Source: Diphasiastrum complanatum
Lineage: Eukaryota; Streptophyta; Lycopodiopsida; Lycopodiales; Lycopodiaceae
Length of the DNA stretch: 64,000 nt
NCBI GenBank assembly: GCA_029204225.1
Contig: CM055100.1
Coordinates: forward strand, 57,672,345 to 57,736,344
Reading direction: 5' to 3'
A model generated the notes under the pieces. It saw only the letters and a list, made by a program, of their open reading frames with translations. It was not told the DNA's origin and made no database searches. Positions within the stretch are counted from its first letter, which is position 1. Each line of letters opens with the position of its first letter. Made by a program: the position numbers and the translations under genes. Shown here in pieces: positions 25,605 to 37,359 of the stretch.

Positions 25605-26162
25605 TTATCTAATTCGCACACTGGAACAGTGGCGAGTCAGAATGATGAGAAAAAAGTGAAAAAAAACCTGTAGGCGAGTCAAAAACCTGTCAAAATGCAA
25701 CAAAAATTCAAGCAAAATGCAAACAAAAGACCCATCTAAGAGTAGCTTAGCACCGTCTCCCCGGCAATGGCGCCAAAAAAATGTTAGACCCTTTATGTGC
25801 CTCCCTAATCGCTGCATTCAAGAGGGCAAAGAAGGGCTTGGATCTCCAACCGGGTGAGTATCAGTGTAGTATGGGCTTCGATCCAATGGGGAGAGGGCTA
25901 AGCAATGAAATAGGCGTGGGGATCTAGGCTTGTGAAGGTTGTCAGTTTTAGCTTCGATTCGGATCGTGCAATAGCCTAATTTGTGTGACGTTCATCTTTG
26001 TTATCTTTCCTCTTTTTGGTCTTTTCTTGGTTTGTTTATTCATGCTTATCTAGGAATCCTTGGCTAGATCCTCTTCACAAGAGGCTGACCTTCTCAAGGG
26101 AGGTGAACGATAGAAGAAAACCTACCTAATGGATCTTTATGATCGCTCCATGGTTTTTTTAA

Positions 26163-26257
<95 letters not shown>

Positions 26258-26527
26258 CAAAAGTAAAACAAACAGAGTTTTATTAGGAAGAGTAGAAGGA
26301 GATGAAATACAAAGGAAATGGCTCCCTCTTATAGATTTGAGAGGTGAGTCCCCTTCACTCTGATTGGCTTTTGAAGTTCCATCAGGATCACTATCTTGAC
26401 CATCAAGATCACTTTGTGTTTCTTGAAGTCAAGTTGTGTTTCAAGTTTAAAATACTTTATTGAATAATTGTGCTCCATGGCACTTACTAGCCTAAGGCAC
26501 AATGTTGGACTCACACATGCTGGATGC
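25605..26527 (-). mobile_element. Ty3/gypsy-type 5' end: PBS and LTR, minus strand
   Basis: TCCCCGGCAATGGCGCCA at 25758-25775, read on the minus strand, is TGGCGCCATTGCCGGGGA, a primer-binding sequence well known from plant Ty3/gypsy elements. The LTR starts at 25782 with TGTTAGACCC and runs right for an uncertain distance; it appears to include the (GA)n tract at 26166-26255. Left of the PBS only about 150 bases of leader remain before the copia A fragment. The LTR right border is an estimate. Confidence 0.65.
26166..26255. repeat. (GA)45 microsatellite
   Basis: Perfect GA run inside the presumed gypsy LTR. Confidence 0.98.
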
Positions 26528-26734
26528 CAACTGGTCGTCTGTTTCTAATACTTTTGACTCTCTACTTCAGTTATGTAGTGTTTAGGCTTATTGTAGAAGC
26601 CTCTTGGCATATTCTAGAATATGCCATGTCATACCCAAAATCGGACAACATCTTTAGCACTAGTACAAAAAGAGACTTCTTTCAAAATATCATTACTAAC
26701 ATTCATCTTTATACAATGAAGTGCTAGTCTAGAT

Positions 26735-26991
26735 TTTTTCTTGTATCTAACCAACTCTTGTGCACTGGGAGGTTCATCTTCTTCTTCAATCAAGAATTCC
26801 TAAAGGTCTTGGAGCACCATTAGTGACTCCATCCTAACCTTCCAAATGGCATAATTTGTAAAATTTATTCTCTCACTAGTTTCTAGAAGGAAAGCACCAA
26901 TTGATCCCATCTTCTTAGAGAATTCTACAAACAAGTAAATTGATTTGATTGATTTTAGAAACTCACAAAGGTCTCTCTTGTAGTGATTCAC
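26735..26991 (-). pseudogene. Copia B gag N-terminus fragment
   Basis: The minus-strand frame ends GAFLLETSERINFTNYAIWK, then VRMESLMVLQDL. After a stop it continues EFLIEEEDEPPSAQELVRYK. This matches the gag start of copia B at 34305-34470 (YLLEASERLNSTNYVIWK). Only about 80 residues remain. It is the N-terminal gag domain (DUF4219/UBN2-like in plant copia). Confidence 0.82.
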
Positions 26992-28347
26992 TCAAATTTG
27001 ATTTCTAGCCCACCAAATAGACTTATAATCTCGGTTCTATCTAAGGTAACGCTTTAGTTTGCGTAGAAGCCAAATTTTGATAGCTAACTCTTGCTTTCCA
27101 TTCTGATTGTGGGATTGCTCTGCTACAGAGTAGTCTATATCATCCTTGTATTTTGAGTAAGAGAAGCAATTTTGAAGATTTTGCTTCTAGTATGTTGGAA
27201 ATCTGACGATTTTGAAAAGCGTTCTCGACAATGGCACGTTGCATGCGGATGAATTGTTGTCACTTAGGTGAGGTGAATGGCCTTCGGACGTTCAACCTTA
27301 GCAAGGGGCCAAAGGGACTCCAAAGAGGCCATCTCCCTCCCTCTTCCATCCTTTATCACCACCTTGTGGAGAAGAATGGTCGAGTGTGGAAACTACTTTT
27401 TATTCTCTCCTCTCTCCTCAGTCGTAATATCAATTTTTACTTTCTGGAAAAAAAAAAAACGGATCTACCTTCTTGAATAGAACCGTGAGCAGCTTTGTTT
27501 TTGCATGCACCTTTTGCTTTTTCGTGCACTTAAATTTTACTACTAATTTTACATACACTTTTTGATGGAAAAGTGCGTGTAAAAAAGTTTAAATAATAAA
27601 TAAATAAACACAGATTTTACCATGGGGAAATGCCCTTCACCCCTACCATTACCGTTGCCCTTGCCCTCGGCCTCGCCCCCGTGTAACATCTTTTATGCGT
27701 CAAAGCAGCGATCGTCCCGTCTCCTTTCGTACGTACGTACTACGTAGCATACTGCAGAGCGACGAGAAAAAAGAAGCAGCAGGTCAGTCTACCGTTTGTC
27801 ACTTTTCTTCAACCCTAAAGGAATCAACACTTGCCATGCCCACCCACTGCATGATTACATCGTACATACTCACGAGTCACGATGTCGCTCACGGCCTCTT
27901 CGCATTTGCCTCTTCTTATTTCGCTGCCTGCTCCTGCTGCAATCTTCCGAAACAAAATGAAAATATAATAAACAATATGTATAGATTTACTTCGTTGCCA
28001 TTTGATTCCTCAATTGGGCTATCGTGATTCTAAAGGTAGCTATGCTCTATCAGATAGCGCATGTTTTTAAGGATAGGAGAGCGTGCAGTGCCGTGCATGG
28101 AGTACACCCAACAGTACGCGTTCACTCTTCAGTCTGTCTTGACCGTTTCTTGTGTGCCCACTGCCCAGTGCCTCACGCTCATTGCCAAAGACAAGGCTGC
28201 ACAGAAAACATTGCCCTAACCCTAAAATTCAGAAACATTTTTCATAGTTTCAACTTTGAGGCATTTTTTAGGGAAGCGGGTCTAGATTCTAGATTCTTGC
28301 ATGCCCTTTTTTATTTTTAGTTTATTGCAACACTAATCTATGTGTAT

Positions 28348-28378
28348 AGGGTAAGGCCCCCGGCGGGGGCCTTACCCT
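28348..28378. other. Perfect 14-bp inverted repeat with 3-base loop
   Basis: AGGGTAAGGCCCCC, loop GGC, then its exact reverse complement. A GC-rich perfect hairpin in otherwise AT-rich DNA. Function unknown. Confidence 0.9.
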
Positions 28379-30064
28379 GCCCTGACAGTCATTGATTTTT
28401 TCTTTCTTTTTTTTTGCTAGATTTATTAAAAATAGTAAATTTATGATTTTAAGTTTCTAAAAAATACTTTTTAATAATAGTAAAAGTACCTTACAAAGTG
28501 TAATGCACTTTTGGTTGTGTCTAAAAATAGTAATGATGCATTGCAAATTTATTAATTCTCCAAATCTTGAAATAATAAATGTAGGTGTGATATTCTGGCT
28601 TTTAAGGTTTCACAAAAATACATGTAAAAAAATCACTAGGTTGTTACGCATTAATATTTCATTTTGTAAAGTTTAAACTACATCAAAGTAATGTTCATTG
28701 CTCTTTTTCTAATTATTCCACTTTCACAAGTAAGATTTTCATGTGCTTCTTAACTCTTAACTATTTACATATTTCTCCCAAACATTTATTGGACACCCAA
28801 TGACCATCCCTGCATAAGCATGAAACTTTCTTGTGGATGTCTATGTGGTAGCCTAAATATACTCATAGACACCCAACAAAAAGAACTCTTAATGATCAAA
28901 AATAAAATTCTTGTGTACCACAATGCTCAAAGGAGTATGTATTCCCAACAGCGTAAGCTTGAGCCTATGCCATCGTAGACAAAACCACCACCCATATCCA
29001 AGTCAACCTCAACATTGAGGGGAGGGACTATGGATGCATCTAAAAAAGCTTTTGGCCCTAACACCACCACGACCAAAGCTATGGCCCTTGTGAAGTAGTC
29101 AAGTTGGATAAGAGTGCTCCCTATATTAATGAAGACTCAACCTCAAGTTTTGATCGTGACACAATAAAGAGAGACATCCAAAACTGGGAGGACCTTAATA
29201 AATAATCCACAATGCATACATGTATAAAAATGACATTAGTACTAAGAATTTTGCAAGAACTTTTTTTTTTTTAATAACTAGATTATCCTCCATACCACTT
29301 TATACTACGAGAGAATATCTCACGTAGTTTGCTTCAACAAATTGTACTTTATTATTCCGACCATGGCTCCTTCATTAGCTTGGCGTTTTCCTGTTCCAAG
29401 GGGATTCCACAATAAATTTGCGGGCGTTTGCATCCTCTTCAAGCACAAGGTAAATTTTATAAAATATTTAGCTTCCTCTCAAGAAATGATGCTCATAATT
29501 AACATTTTCTTTATCCAAAAGTGTACAAGTCTAGAAAGAATAGTTAGAGGACTGATCAACAATGTACTAGGCATCTTCATAAAAACATAGAAATCTCATG
29601 ATTGTACTTTGATATGCATATGCTCAATTATGTAGATGATTAATCATGCTCAATTAGTCATTATATATACTACTAAGTGTTTTCTAAGTACCTTACAAAA
29701 ATCCCTAAGCAGAGTGTAGACTACATTTAACAAGTAAACTACATAGTCCTAACTGAGAAGAATGACTAGAGTCAAGAGTTCGTCGAACATATTTGAGATT
29801 GAATGTGGAGAGTCAAAATTGTCATGTCTTGGAGCGTTGATTCAAGCATCCTCTAAATAAGTTCGAATCAAGTCAAGTCGACAATGATTGTCAATCCTTT
29901 GAATATGGCTCGAATATCATTTGAGTCGAGGTAGTTAATTGTGCGAACTTCTATGTATTTTTATAGATCCTTTGTTTGCAACATGTTCATGTGTAATATA
30001 CTAGGATTGGGACACTTTCATGGATACCTAAAATCATTTGACTGGTAACATATAGTGGCAACTA

Positions 30065-30218
30065 GATCACATGGGGTTTGAAGTGAAATTAAAATTCCAA
30101 CATTATACCCTTCAAATATTGGCTTGTAAGAATATTTTTGAGATCACATGGGGTTTGAAGTGAAATTAAAATTCCAACATTGTACCCTTCAAATATGGGC
30201 TTGTAAGAATATTTTTGA
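30065..30218 (+). repeat. 77-bp tandem duplication
   Basis: GATCACATGGGGTTTGAAGT... at 30065 and again at 30142, two adjacent units differing at only a few positions. Confidence 0.95.
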
Positions 30219-30327
30219 GATCATTCAATATGATAAGTTGTAATAGACTTTTATAAAATTAAAATTTGAACTTGTAAGATGTCCTATTCAACTTAGAATT
30301 TGACCTGTTAATTTACATATATATGTG

Positions 30328-30343
30328 CACACACACACACACA

Positions 30344-30378
<35 letters not shown>
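30328..30378. repeat. (CA)n followed by (ATC)n microsatellite
   Basis: About 8 CA units run directly into about 11 ATC units. Confidence 0.95.
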
Positions 30379-30449
30379 ATGCCACAAATTGTGAGGCCTC
30401 ATTTGAAAGAAGTGATTGTAAAGTAATTAAGAACTTTGTGGTTGATCTT

Positions 30450-32104
30450 GCATCTGCTATCTCGCATTGCCCTCATCCCACTTGTTCATATAATCAGTAT
30501 CCACGATAATATATTGTGCATGGGTGCCCCTTGCAGCTAGATGTATTGATCCAACATAATTCAGTCCCCACTTTTCAAAAGGTGATTGCACTAGAACTAG
30601 ATGTAATAGCTCATAATCTACTCTCGTAGGACACCGTGCCCATTGAAAAACATCACAAGATTGAATAGACTTCTTTGTATCTTTATGAATAGTTGGACAC
30701 CAACATCTTGATTATAAAATTTTATGACTCGTGATATTAGCTGCAAAGTGACCTCCACCCATCACATCCTAAGATTATCTGTTGTGGCAAAATACATCTT
30801 CATATAATATCACCCACTTCCCTCCGATACAATGGCCCTGCTATCAATTGATACGATTGTGCCTTTAAAATCAACTTTGATCAATGATTCACTTGGTTGT
30901 CCATACATAAGATATTCAGCAATATCATTTGCCCTTTCAGGTACTGCTTCTACATAAAACAATGCTACATTTGGAAGATCATCATCTACTTCGGTATTCA
31001 CATGTACTAGTTTGATTTTTGAAACATGATCCACTACATATTGTTGTTTACCTTTTCATACAACCAACCAAAAATCAAATTATCATAACCATAGTAACTA
31101 TCTTGTGATTTGGCTCATATTGCAAGTTATTTTTCAATAAATACAACAATGGTTGATGATTAGTATAGAAGGCAAAATGGGTAGCCATCAAATAATGATG
31201 AAACTTTGCCAAGGATTCCCTTGCCATGGTAGAATAATTGATTTCTACATCATTCAACTGATGGCTAGCAAACCCTATCGGAAAAATTTCTTTCTTATAC
31301 TCTCACGGTTGAGTTAACACTACTCCTATTCCATATTTCAATACATCAATATGAGCATGGAATTCGATCGACAAATTTGGAATGCCTCTTTCAACTTTTG
31401 AGATGACTCTAATGCTTCTTGTGTCTGGTACAATAGTAAGTTTATAAATTGGGCATGCCAAATCGAAAAAAAATAGAATAAAGATTTGGTAATAGTTTGC
31501 ATGGTGAAATTATAAACTTCTCTTATGGTGCAAAGTGGTGAGAGATCCATAATAATTCTGCTCTTGATGAGATCTATAGCTATGCCATGTCATGAAATCA
31601 CATGCCTCAATACTAAGCAATGTATAACCAATTTCTAACACTTCTTGAAGTTCCAAGAGATTTGAAATTTTAGACACTAAGCAAAAACTTTTTCCAACTA
31701 ACTTAAATGGTCTTCATCCATTCCATGCACACAAAGATGATTCAATTAAATTTTTAAATTTACTTGCAAATATTCTTTAAAAGCAAATTGCATGTGTTGA
31801 AAAGTACTTGGCACATTAAATAACCCAAGTGGCATCACTTTATATGGATACAAATGCGATTTTGTGTTGATCTTTTGGTGCGATCTTCAATTGATTATGC
31901 CCACTAAATCCATCCAAAAAACTATACACTTCCGGCACCAACAACGTGATCCAATACGCTCTTGATGAATGGCAAAGAAATTGTAACTACATTCAAGGCC
32001 TTCAAATTTATGTAGATGCACATCTTGTAATTTTTCTTTAATACAATTATGATCAATGATACACATTCCTTATGTCCAATTTCATAAATGAAATCAGTAT
32101 CCAA
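30450..32104 (-). pseudogene. Ty3/gypsy RT-RNase H-integrase remnant
   Basis: Minus strand, right to left: RT start (32104-31922: MDTDFIYEIGHKECVSLIII, then KALNVVTISLPFIKSVLD, matching 'l.aGfIypi..s.WvSpi..V' and 'DyR.LN..T..d.fPlPfi'); a connecting region (31550-31338); RNase H (31257-31075: NDVEINYSTMARESLAKFHH, then YTNHQPLLYLLK, matching 'd..kNYstterE.LA.vfa...fr.YLl' and 'tDh.aL.yLl'); a frame at 31034-30810; and integrase at about 30590-30480 (WGLNYVGSIHLAARGTHAQY, then DTDYMNKW), which keeps the first catalytic Asp area. Stops and shifts interrupt all of it, and the polymerase YLDD motif was not found. The order PR-RT-RH-IN is diagnostic of gypsy. Confidence 0.8.
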
Positions 32105-32489
32105 TAGCTTTTGTAATTCTTTGTTAATCAGCTTAGTATAGTTTGGATTATGACAATATAATTAGATGACTTTCAAAATAGCATCTGGTACCAAATAAAT
32201 AATATGTTGTGCTACCAATGCCCTTCAGATCTTTGTAGGACCAAGCAAAATTATCTTTGAATTTCCACAACCCCAAAAGTTAGGTGGAACATAACTTTGC
32301 TCCCACATGTGTTATATTTTCTTCTTTTATTCATTAGTTGTGTGCGAGATGGTCTATCAAAAACTTCCTAGGTCTTTGGAGCACTTTCTTTAGGTTCTCA
32401 ATGAGCTTTAGTAACATGATTACCACATCATCTAAGGTACAACTTTTGCATCATTCTAGCTTATCATGTTGTGGTTCTTCTACTTTTTC

Positions 32490-33290
32490 TTACTCCAGTA
32501 GGTTGATTTTGGTTTCACTCTTGGAAGCTGATTTCTTGCCACCTAAGGATTTCACCTTCAATAATTTTTGACTCAAGGAATCTTTCTTATTAAGATCTCG
32601 ATTTAGTTTTTCTTTTCCTTTATCCAATTGATGTGGTATAATGACATGATCATGAATTTGGATCCACCAACTTGACTGATGAAGGTATACTTTCATTCAT
32701 CATAGTCGCGGTTGATTTGTAAGCCTAGATAACATCTGGCTTCTCCTAGGTCTGTTATCCCGAAATGTTTCAAGATCTCGCTCTTCACTCCTACAATCAG
32801 CTCTTCGCTTTTGCATAGTATCAGGGTGTCGTCCACATACACGACAACAATGATGATCTCCTCGTCTGTGATTCTTATATAAACATTGGAATAAGCCATC
32901 AGTGGCTCAAATTCCAAGGATCTCAAGGCATGATATTTCTTCTTGTCCCATTGTCGTGCGGATTGCTTCAGACCATAGATACTTATGTGCATTTGGCATG
33001 CATAGGTAGGAATCCATGTAGATTTCGTCTAGCTCGCCATGTAAGAACATTGTCTTCTCATCAATGATGTGAACACTGAGGTCGTATGCAGTAGAATATG
33101 CAAATAGTAGGTGTAAGGAGCATTGTTTCACCACTGGAGAGAAGGTCTCAGTGTAGTCAATACCACAACTTGGGCAATGGGACCTAGTAGGAGGGTGCAC
33201 TTCCAAGGTGTCCATTGAGTTTCCAACTCCCACAAGAAAGGCATTCAAAGAGTCATAGGTTATGGAAGAAGTCTCTTGACCTTCCATAAG
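32490..33290 (-). pseudogene. Copia D-like RT fragment
   Basis: Minus strand: DYTETFSPVVKQCSLHLLFA and HIIDEKTMFLHGELDEIYMD near 33150-33020, YLCMPNAHKYLW near 32990, SIYGLKQSARQWDKKK near 32980, VYVDDTLILCKSEEL near 32835 and DLGEARCYLGLQINRDYDE near 32740. It is nearly collinear with copia D at 63090-63650, so it belongs to the same family. A frameshift separates the halves near 32950-32990. Integrase and RNase H are missing. The left end (32490-32696) is lysine-rich and unassigned. Confidence 0.87.
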
Positions 33291-33864
33291 CCTATGAAGG
33301 TTCTTTAACTCCCCTAGGCTTCTCTCTTTCTCATTGGTTGTGCATGGAACTCCATAGTGTATTGGAGGGTGCCATTTGCCATCTATATGAGGGGAGGAGG
33401 GTGCCCATAGGGAGGAGGAGAGATCTCTTTTGTTTGCTATGCTTATGCTCTAGTGTAGCTACTAGTGTATAAAGTGTTTTCTTGTGTGTAGTATGCTTAG
33501 GGTTTGGATCTTGCTTATGGTATGGGACATTAAGTAGGGTTTGGATCTTGAGTATGCTATGGTTTGTGGTGGTATGCTTGTGATTAGTTATTGGTTAGCA
33601 AGGGGGTGCTAGATTAGCCAAGTTGTAGGACTGCATGTGCTAGCTAGCTATGGTTGAGTGGTGAATACTTGAGGCCACTTGTTATCTACCTTTGTGATTA
33701 AGATTAGGGACACAGGTGAAGGAGAGATCCATGGAGGCTTGAAGATCCTTACTTGCAGGTGGAGGCATCCTAGCTTGGAGTTGGGGAGCATCTTGGAGCT
33801 TGCAGGTTACTTGGAGGACCTTTGGAGGCACTACCTTTGGATTAGGAGGACTTCCTGACTTCAT
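33291..33864. other. Noncoding stretch, possible LTR fragment
   Basis: Repeated tagggtttgga / tagtatgcttagggt phrases; no gene. Ends at the junction with the gypsy RNase H piece. Confidence 0.4.
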
Positions 33865-34300
33865 TTGTAAAATTATTAAAGAAAGATGTTATTTATGAAT
33901 GGAGTGCAGATTGCCAGAAGTCTTTTGAAGAATTGAAAATCAAATTGAAGACTGCTCCAATTGTATGGCCCCCTGATTGACCAGGAAATTCCATGTTTAT
34001 GTGGACATCTCTTCTTTTGCAATTGGTAGCATTTTGAGTCAGAAAAATGATACCAAAAGAGATTATCCTGTATATTATGCAGGCAGACAATTATTTGCAT
34101 CTGAAAAGAATTACTCTGCTACTGAGCGAGAGACTTTGGGAATGATCTATTCGGTAAAGAAATTTTGACACTATTTGTTGAGTTATGCATTAACATTCTA
34201 TGTTGACCATAATTATGCTATAAAGTATCTGGTTGATAAACCAGACTTATTCGGTCAAATTGCTCGTTAGATTTTTTTGCTATCAAAATTTGATCATACA
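33865..34300 (+). pseudogene. Ty3/gypsy RT C-end and RNase H fragment
   Basis: Plus strand: LLKKDVIYEWSADCQKSFEE and TAPIV (33865-33970), then RKFHVYVDISSFAIGSILSQ, YYAGRQLFASEKNYSATERE, TLGMIYSVKKF, FYVDHNYAIKYLVDKPDLFG and QIAR (33978-34268). This is the RT/RNase H hinge and RNase H core of a gypsy element, with stops at about 33980, 34166 and 34268. It ends abruptly at about 34300, where copia B gag starts in another frame, so the two are fused by rearrangement. Confidence 0.85.
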
Positions 34301-34304
34301 GTCT

Positions 34305-36453
34305 GCTGGAGCATACCTTCTAGAAGCTAGTGAGAGATTGAATTCTACAAATTATGTTATTTGGAAGGTTAGGATGGAGTCACTCTTGGTGCTCCAAGAC
34401 CTTTATGAGTTCTTGATTGAAGATGAAGATGAACCTCTAGGTGCACAGGAGTTAGCTAGATACAAGAAGAGATCTAGGCTTGCACTTCATTGTGTGAAGA
34501 TGAATGTGAGCAATGATTTGTTGAGAGAAGTATCAACTTGTACTAGTGCTAAAGAGGCTTGGGAGTCTTTAAAATCAATCTATGAATCTAGTAACACTTC
34601 AAGAGTACTCATGCTTAGAAATCAGATTTTGCAAAGCATGAAGAGAAGTGAGGAGAGTGCACATGATTATGTACTTAGAATCAAGTCTCTAAATAGGGAG
34701 TTGGCTTCCATTGAAGAGAAGATTCATGATGGAGAGCTTGTACAAATTGTCCTTAATGGTCTAGGAGATGACTTTGCAAATTTGGTCCAAAGTTTTGCCA
34801 TCCAAGACACTTTGCCAACTATAGAAAAACTTCATAGTGTATTAGTGGCTGAAGAGTGTAGGATGCTCCATGCAAAATCTAGGATGAGTTCCTTGTCTTT
34901 GCAGGATGGTGATGAGAAAGCCAATTTCTCATTCAAGGGCAAAAACAAGACCAATGGAAAGAAAAAGCATCCAAAGGAGGCCAAAGAAGAGGATGATGCA
35001 TCAAGTTCAAAGGACAAGTCAAAGCTGAAATGCTTCTTTTGTGGAAAGAAGGGGCATTATGCATCTGAATGCTACAAGAGGCTAAGAGCACAAGTGGAGG
35101 AGGACAAACAAGGAAAACTTGCAAAGGAGGAGGAGGAGGATGAAGTAGATGTATTCTTGATGGCATCTACATCCTCACCAACAAGCAATAGCAATTCAAG
35201 AGACAAATTGGTGGATCGACAGTGGGGCTAGCTCCCACATGTCTTGTGAAAAGGACTTTTTCTCAACCTTACACTCATTCAATGATGCTAAAAATTTTGT
35301 CTATACTACAAATGATGAAGAGTGTAGGATAGATGGTGTTGGCACCATCTCTTTGTGTCTAGAATCCTCAAAATGCATGGATCTAGAAAATGTCCTTTAT
35401 GTACCATCAATCACCAAGAATATGCTTAGTGTTGGTCTACTCTTAGAAAGTGGTTTGGATGTCCACTTTAAGCATGGTGTTTGCTTCATCTTGAAGAATG
35501 ATGTTTGCATTGCAAAGGGATTTAAATATGGAAGATTGTTTAAGTTGGAAGCTAGTGTTGCTTTTGAAAGAATGAGCTTGGCAAATGAGGAGATCACTCA
35601 AGAGGAGATCTTGGCAAAGTGTGATCTTGTTTGCATTGAGGAGGAGCATCAAAAGGAGGAAGTTCTTGAGGATCAGCCTCAAAGCATGAGAGTTCCAAGG
35701 GAGTCCTCAATGACAATGGCCAAGTCATCAAATTGCATGCAAATTGTCCATTCAGGTGTGCATTTTGCAAGGGTGATGAGCATTGGAGAGTCTACTATCT
35801 TTGAGTACTTGTTGGATAGTATTAGTAGACATGGAGTGACTTGTTGCTTATCTTTAAAATCTATGGTGTTTAGTACTCTTTATGAGAAGACAATGAAAGT
35901 AGATGCTTTCAAATCTCCATTTGTTGTTGATAAAGCAATTTCATTGGATAACTATTTTTGTAATAGTTTGAATAGTGTCATAAAAGATGAAACATCATTT
36001 GTATTGGAAATCTTTGGGTCCACATGCTTTGAGCATGATCATTCCAATGTAAGGACCAAAGATTATCATATTTCAATGATAGGAATAATGGTAGTGTTTT
36101 GCTTTTCAGGTAGAGATTGTAGAATCTATTTGTTTTCAACCAAAGAATTTGTCAATGGTGAAAATGTGATCTTTCAAGAGTGGAAGATTTGTAAACTTGA
36201 AGAAGCACCTTTGGATCAACACCTTATTCAATTCATTGATTTTTTGGAGTCAAGTCAAGTGGAGGAGCAAGCTCAAGACCCAAGGACTCCAAGAAGAACC
36301 TTGAGTATCAAGATGGAGCCATCTAGGCTCAATCATATGGATCAAGCAAGGCAAGTTGTCTTTGGCAACATTATGTATGCACTTAATAGTTTTATTGATG
36401 TATCTTCAAGTGCACAAAATGCCTTGGAATGCATGGCTTGGCATGATGTATAG
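34305..36453 (+). pseudogene. Copia B gag-protease region with an unassigned C-terminal block (no IN/RT)
   Basis: Gag: open from 34305 to 35231, about 308 codons (YLLEASERLNSTNYVIWK, LLREVSTCTSAKEAWESL, LRIKSLNRELASIEEKI, zinc knuckle CFFCGKKGHYASEC near 35032, acidic tail). Gag ends in a stop at 35229-35231, but shifting one base near 35205-35211 gives WIDSGASSHMSCEKDFF, the aspartic protease active site (DSGAS), then LENVLYVPSITKNMLSV. The second frame stays open to 36453 (404 codons from 35239). After the protease (about 35570) there is no GAG-pre-integrase HHLGH block, integrase or RT; about 290 residues follow that I cannot assign apart from LFSTKEFVNGENVIFQE near 36130, which resembles the Copia 'l.n..tk.v..srdVvF.E' segment after integrase. 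A non-autonomous gag-protease element or an eroded deletion derivative would both fit. Confidence 0.8.
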
Positions 36454-37359
36454 TTTTTGAAGTGTGCTACATGTATATAGACACATTTGTGGAACATCTT
36501 GTAGGGGAACCTATAAGAGGTGGTGAAAGATCCTTCATGGACATCATTCTCTATTGGAGTCTCAAAAGTTCCTTGTTTGTAGCTGGATTTTTTAGACACT
36601 TCTAAAAGCTTTCATTCATTTATCAAGAGAGTTGTAAATAGATCAAGCTAAATTTGAGGAGTGTGAAGAATTGCCAAAAATTGGCAAATCTAGCTTGATA
36701 AAAAACCATGTAGTATAATGTAAATTTTGTACATAAGTGGATTCCACACATGTGAGGCCAAGATGCCACGTGGCAACACACTCCTAGTGTAGGTTAGGTC
36801 AAGTCCATAGGGTTGGTCATGTCATTTTGGTAGTGATTCCTAGTTTATAGGACCTAAATCCTAGATTTAAGGTGAAAATTTGACCAACTAGCTATCTACC
36901 AAGCATGACTCTAGGAAATAGACTAGGGTTTCATTTTAGGGCAATAAGGGTGAGTTAACTTCCTTATTACATGCTAGAAATCCACCTAACTTCAAGAAGG
37001 AAGTCGAATTTGCTATGTATTCCAAGCTCCCATAGTGAGAAGATAGAAAATTTTTGGAGCTCATTGGCAATCTCAAGCTAGTTCACTATGTACATTGAGT
37101 TTTTGTGATCCAAATGAAACCAAATCAATTTCTAATTGTTTCTCAGGTTGAAGGCCGTACTACAGCCTGTAGTACACACGTGTGGGCTCGGATTTCAATG
37201 TTGATCAATGCTTTTGATTGTGAATGCTTGTTATTTGTCAAATTGCCAATCTAGATCAACTTTTTTGTGTCTAGTTTCTTGATAGATTGTTAAGCAAGCA
37301 CCCAATCACTCTTGTGGATCTTTTGTAGATCCATTTATGGTCCTAAAGTACAGTACTTT
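36454..37359 (+). repeat. Probable 3' region and LTR of copia B (borders uncertain)
   Basis: A gaggagtgtgaagaattgcc stretch at about 36656-36675 looks like a purine tract and LTR start (TGAAGAATTG). The following 500-700 bp have no coding potential. There is no second LTR to confirm the borders. Confidence 0.4.

Larger units (their letters stand above)
26992..30449. other. Long stretch without a recognised gene
   Basis: Only short frames (for example 27231-27476, 27695-28027, 28024-28320, 29342-29590) that match nothing. Visible structure: a poly-A tract at about 27449, a GC-rich patch at 27640-27750, a perfect hairpin at 28348-28378, a 77-bp tandem duplication at 30065-30218 and CA/ATC microsatellites at 30328-30378. 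Confidence 0.5.

Noticed and set aside
34832-35682. Minus-strand frames within copia B
   Set aside because: Opposite-strand shadows of gag and protease, with proline/leucine bias from GA-rich sense sequence.
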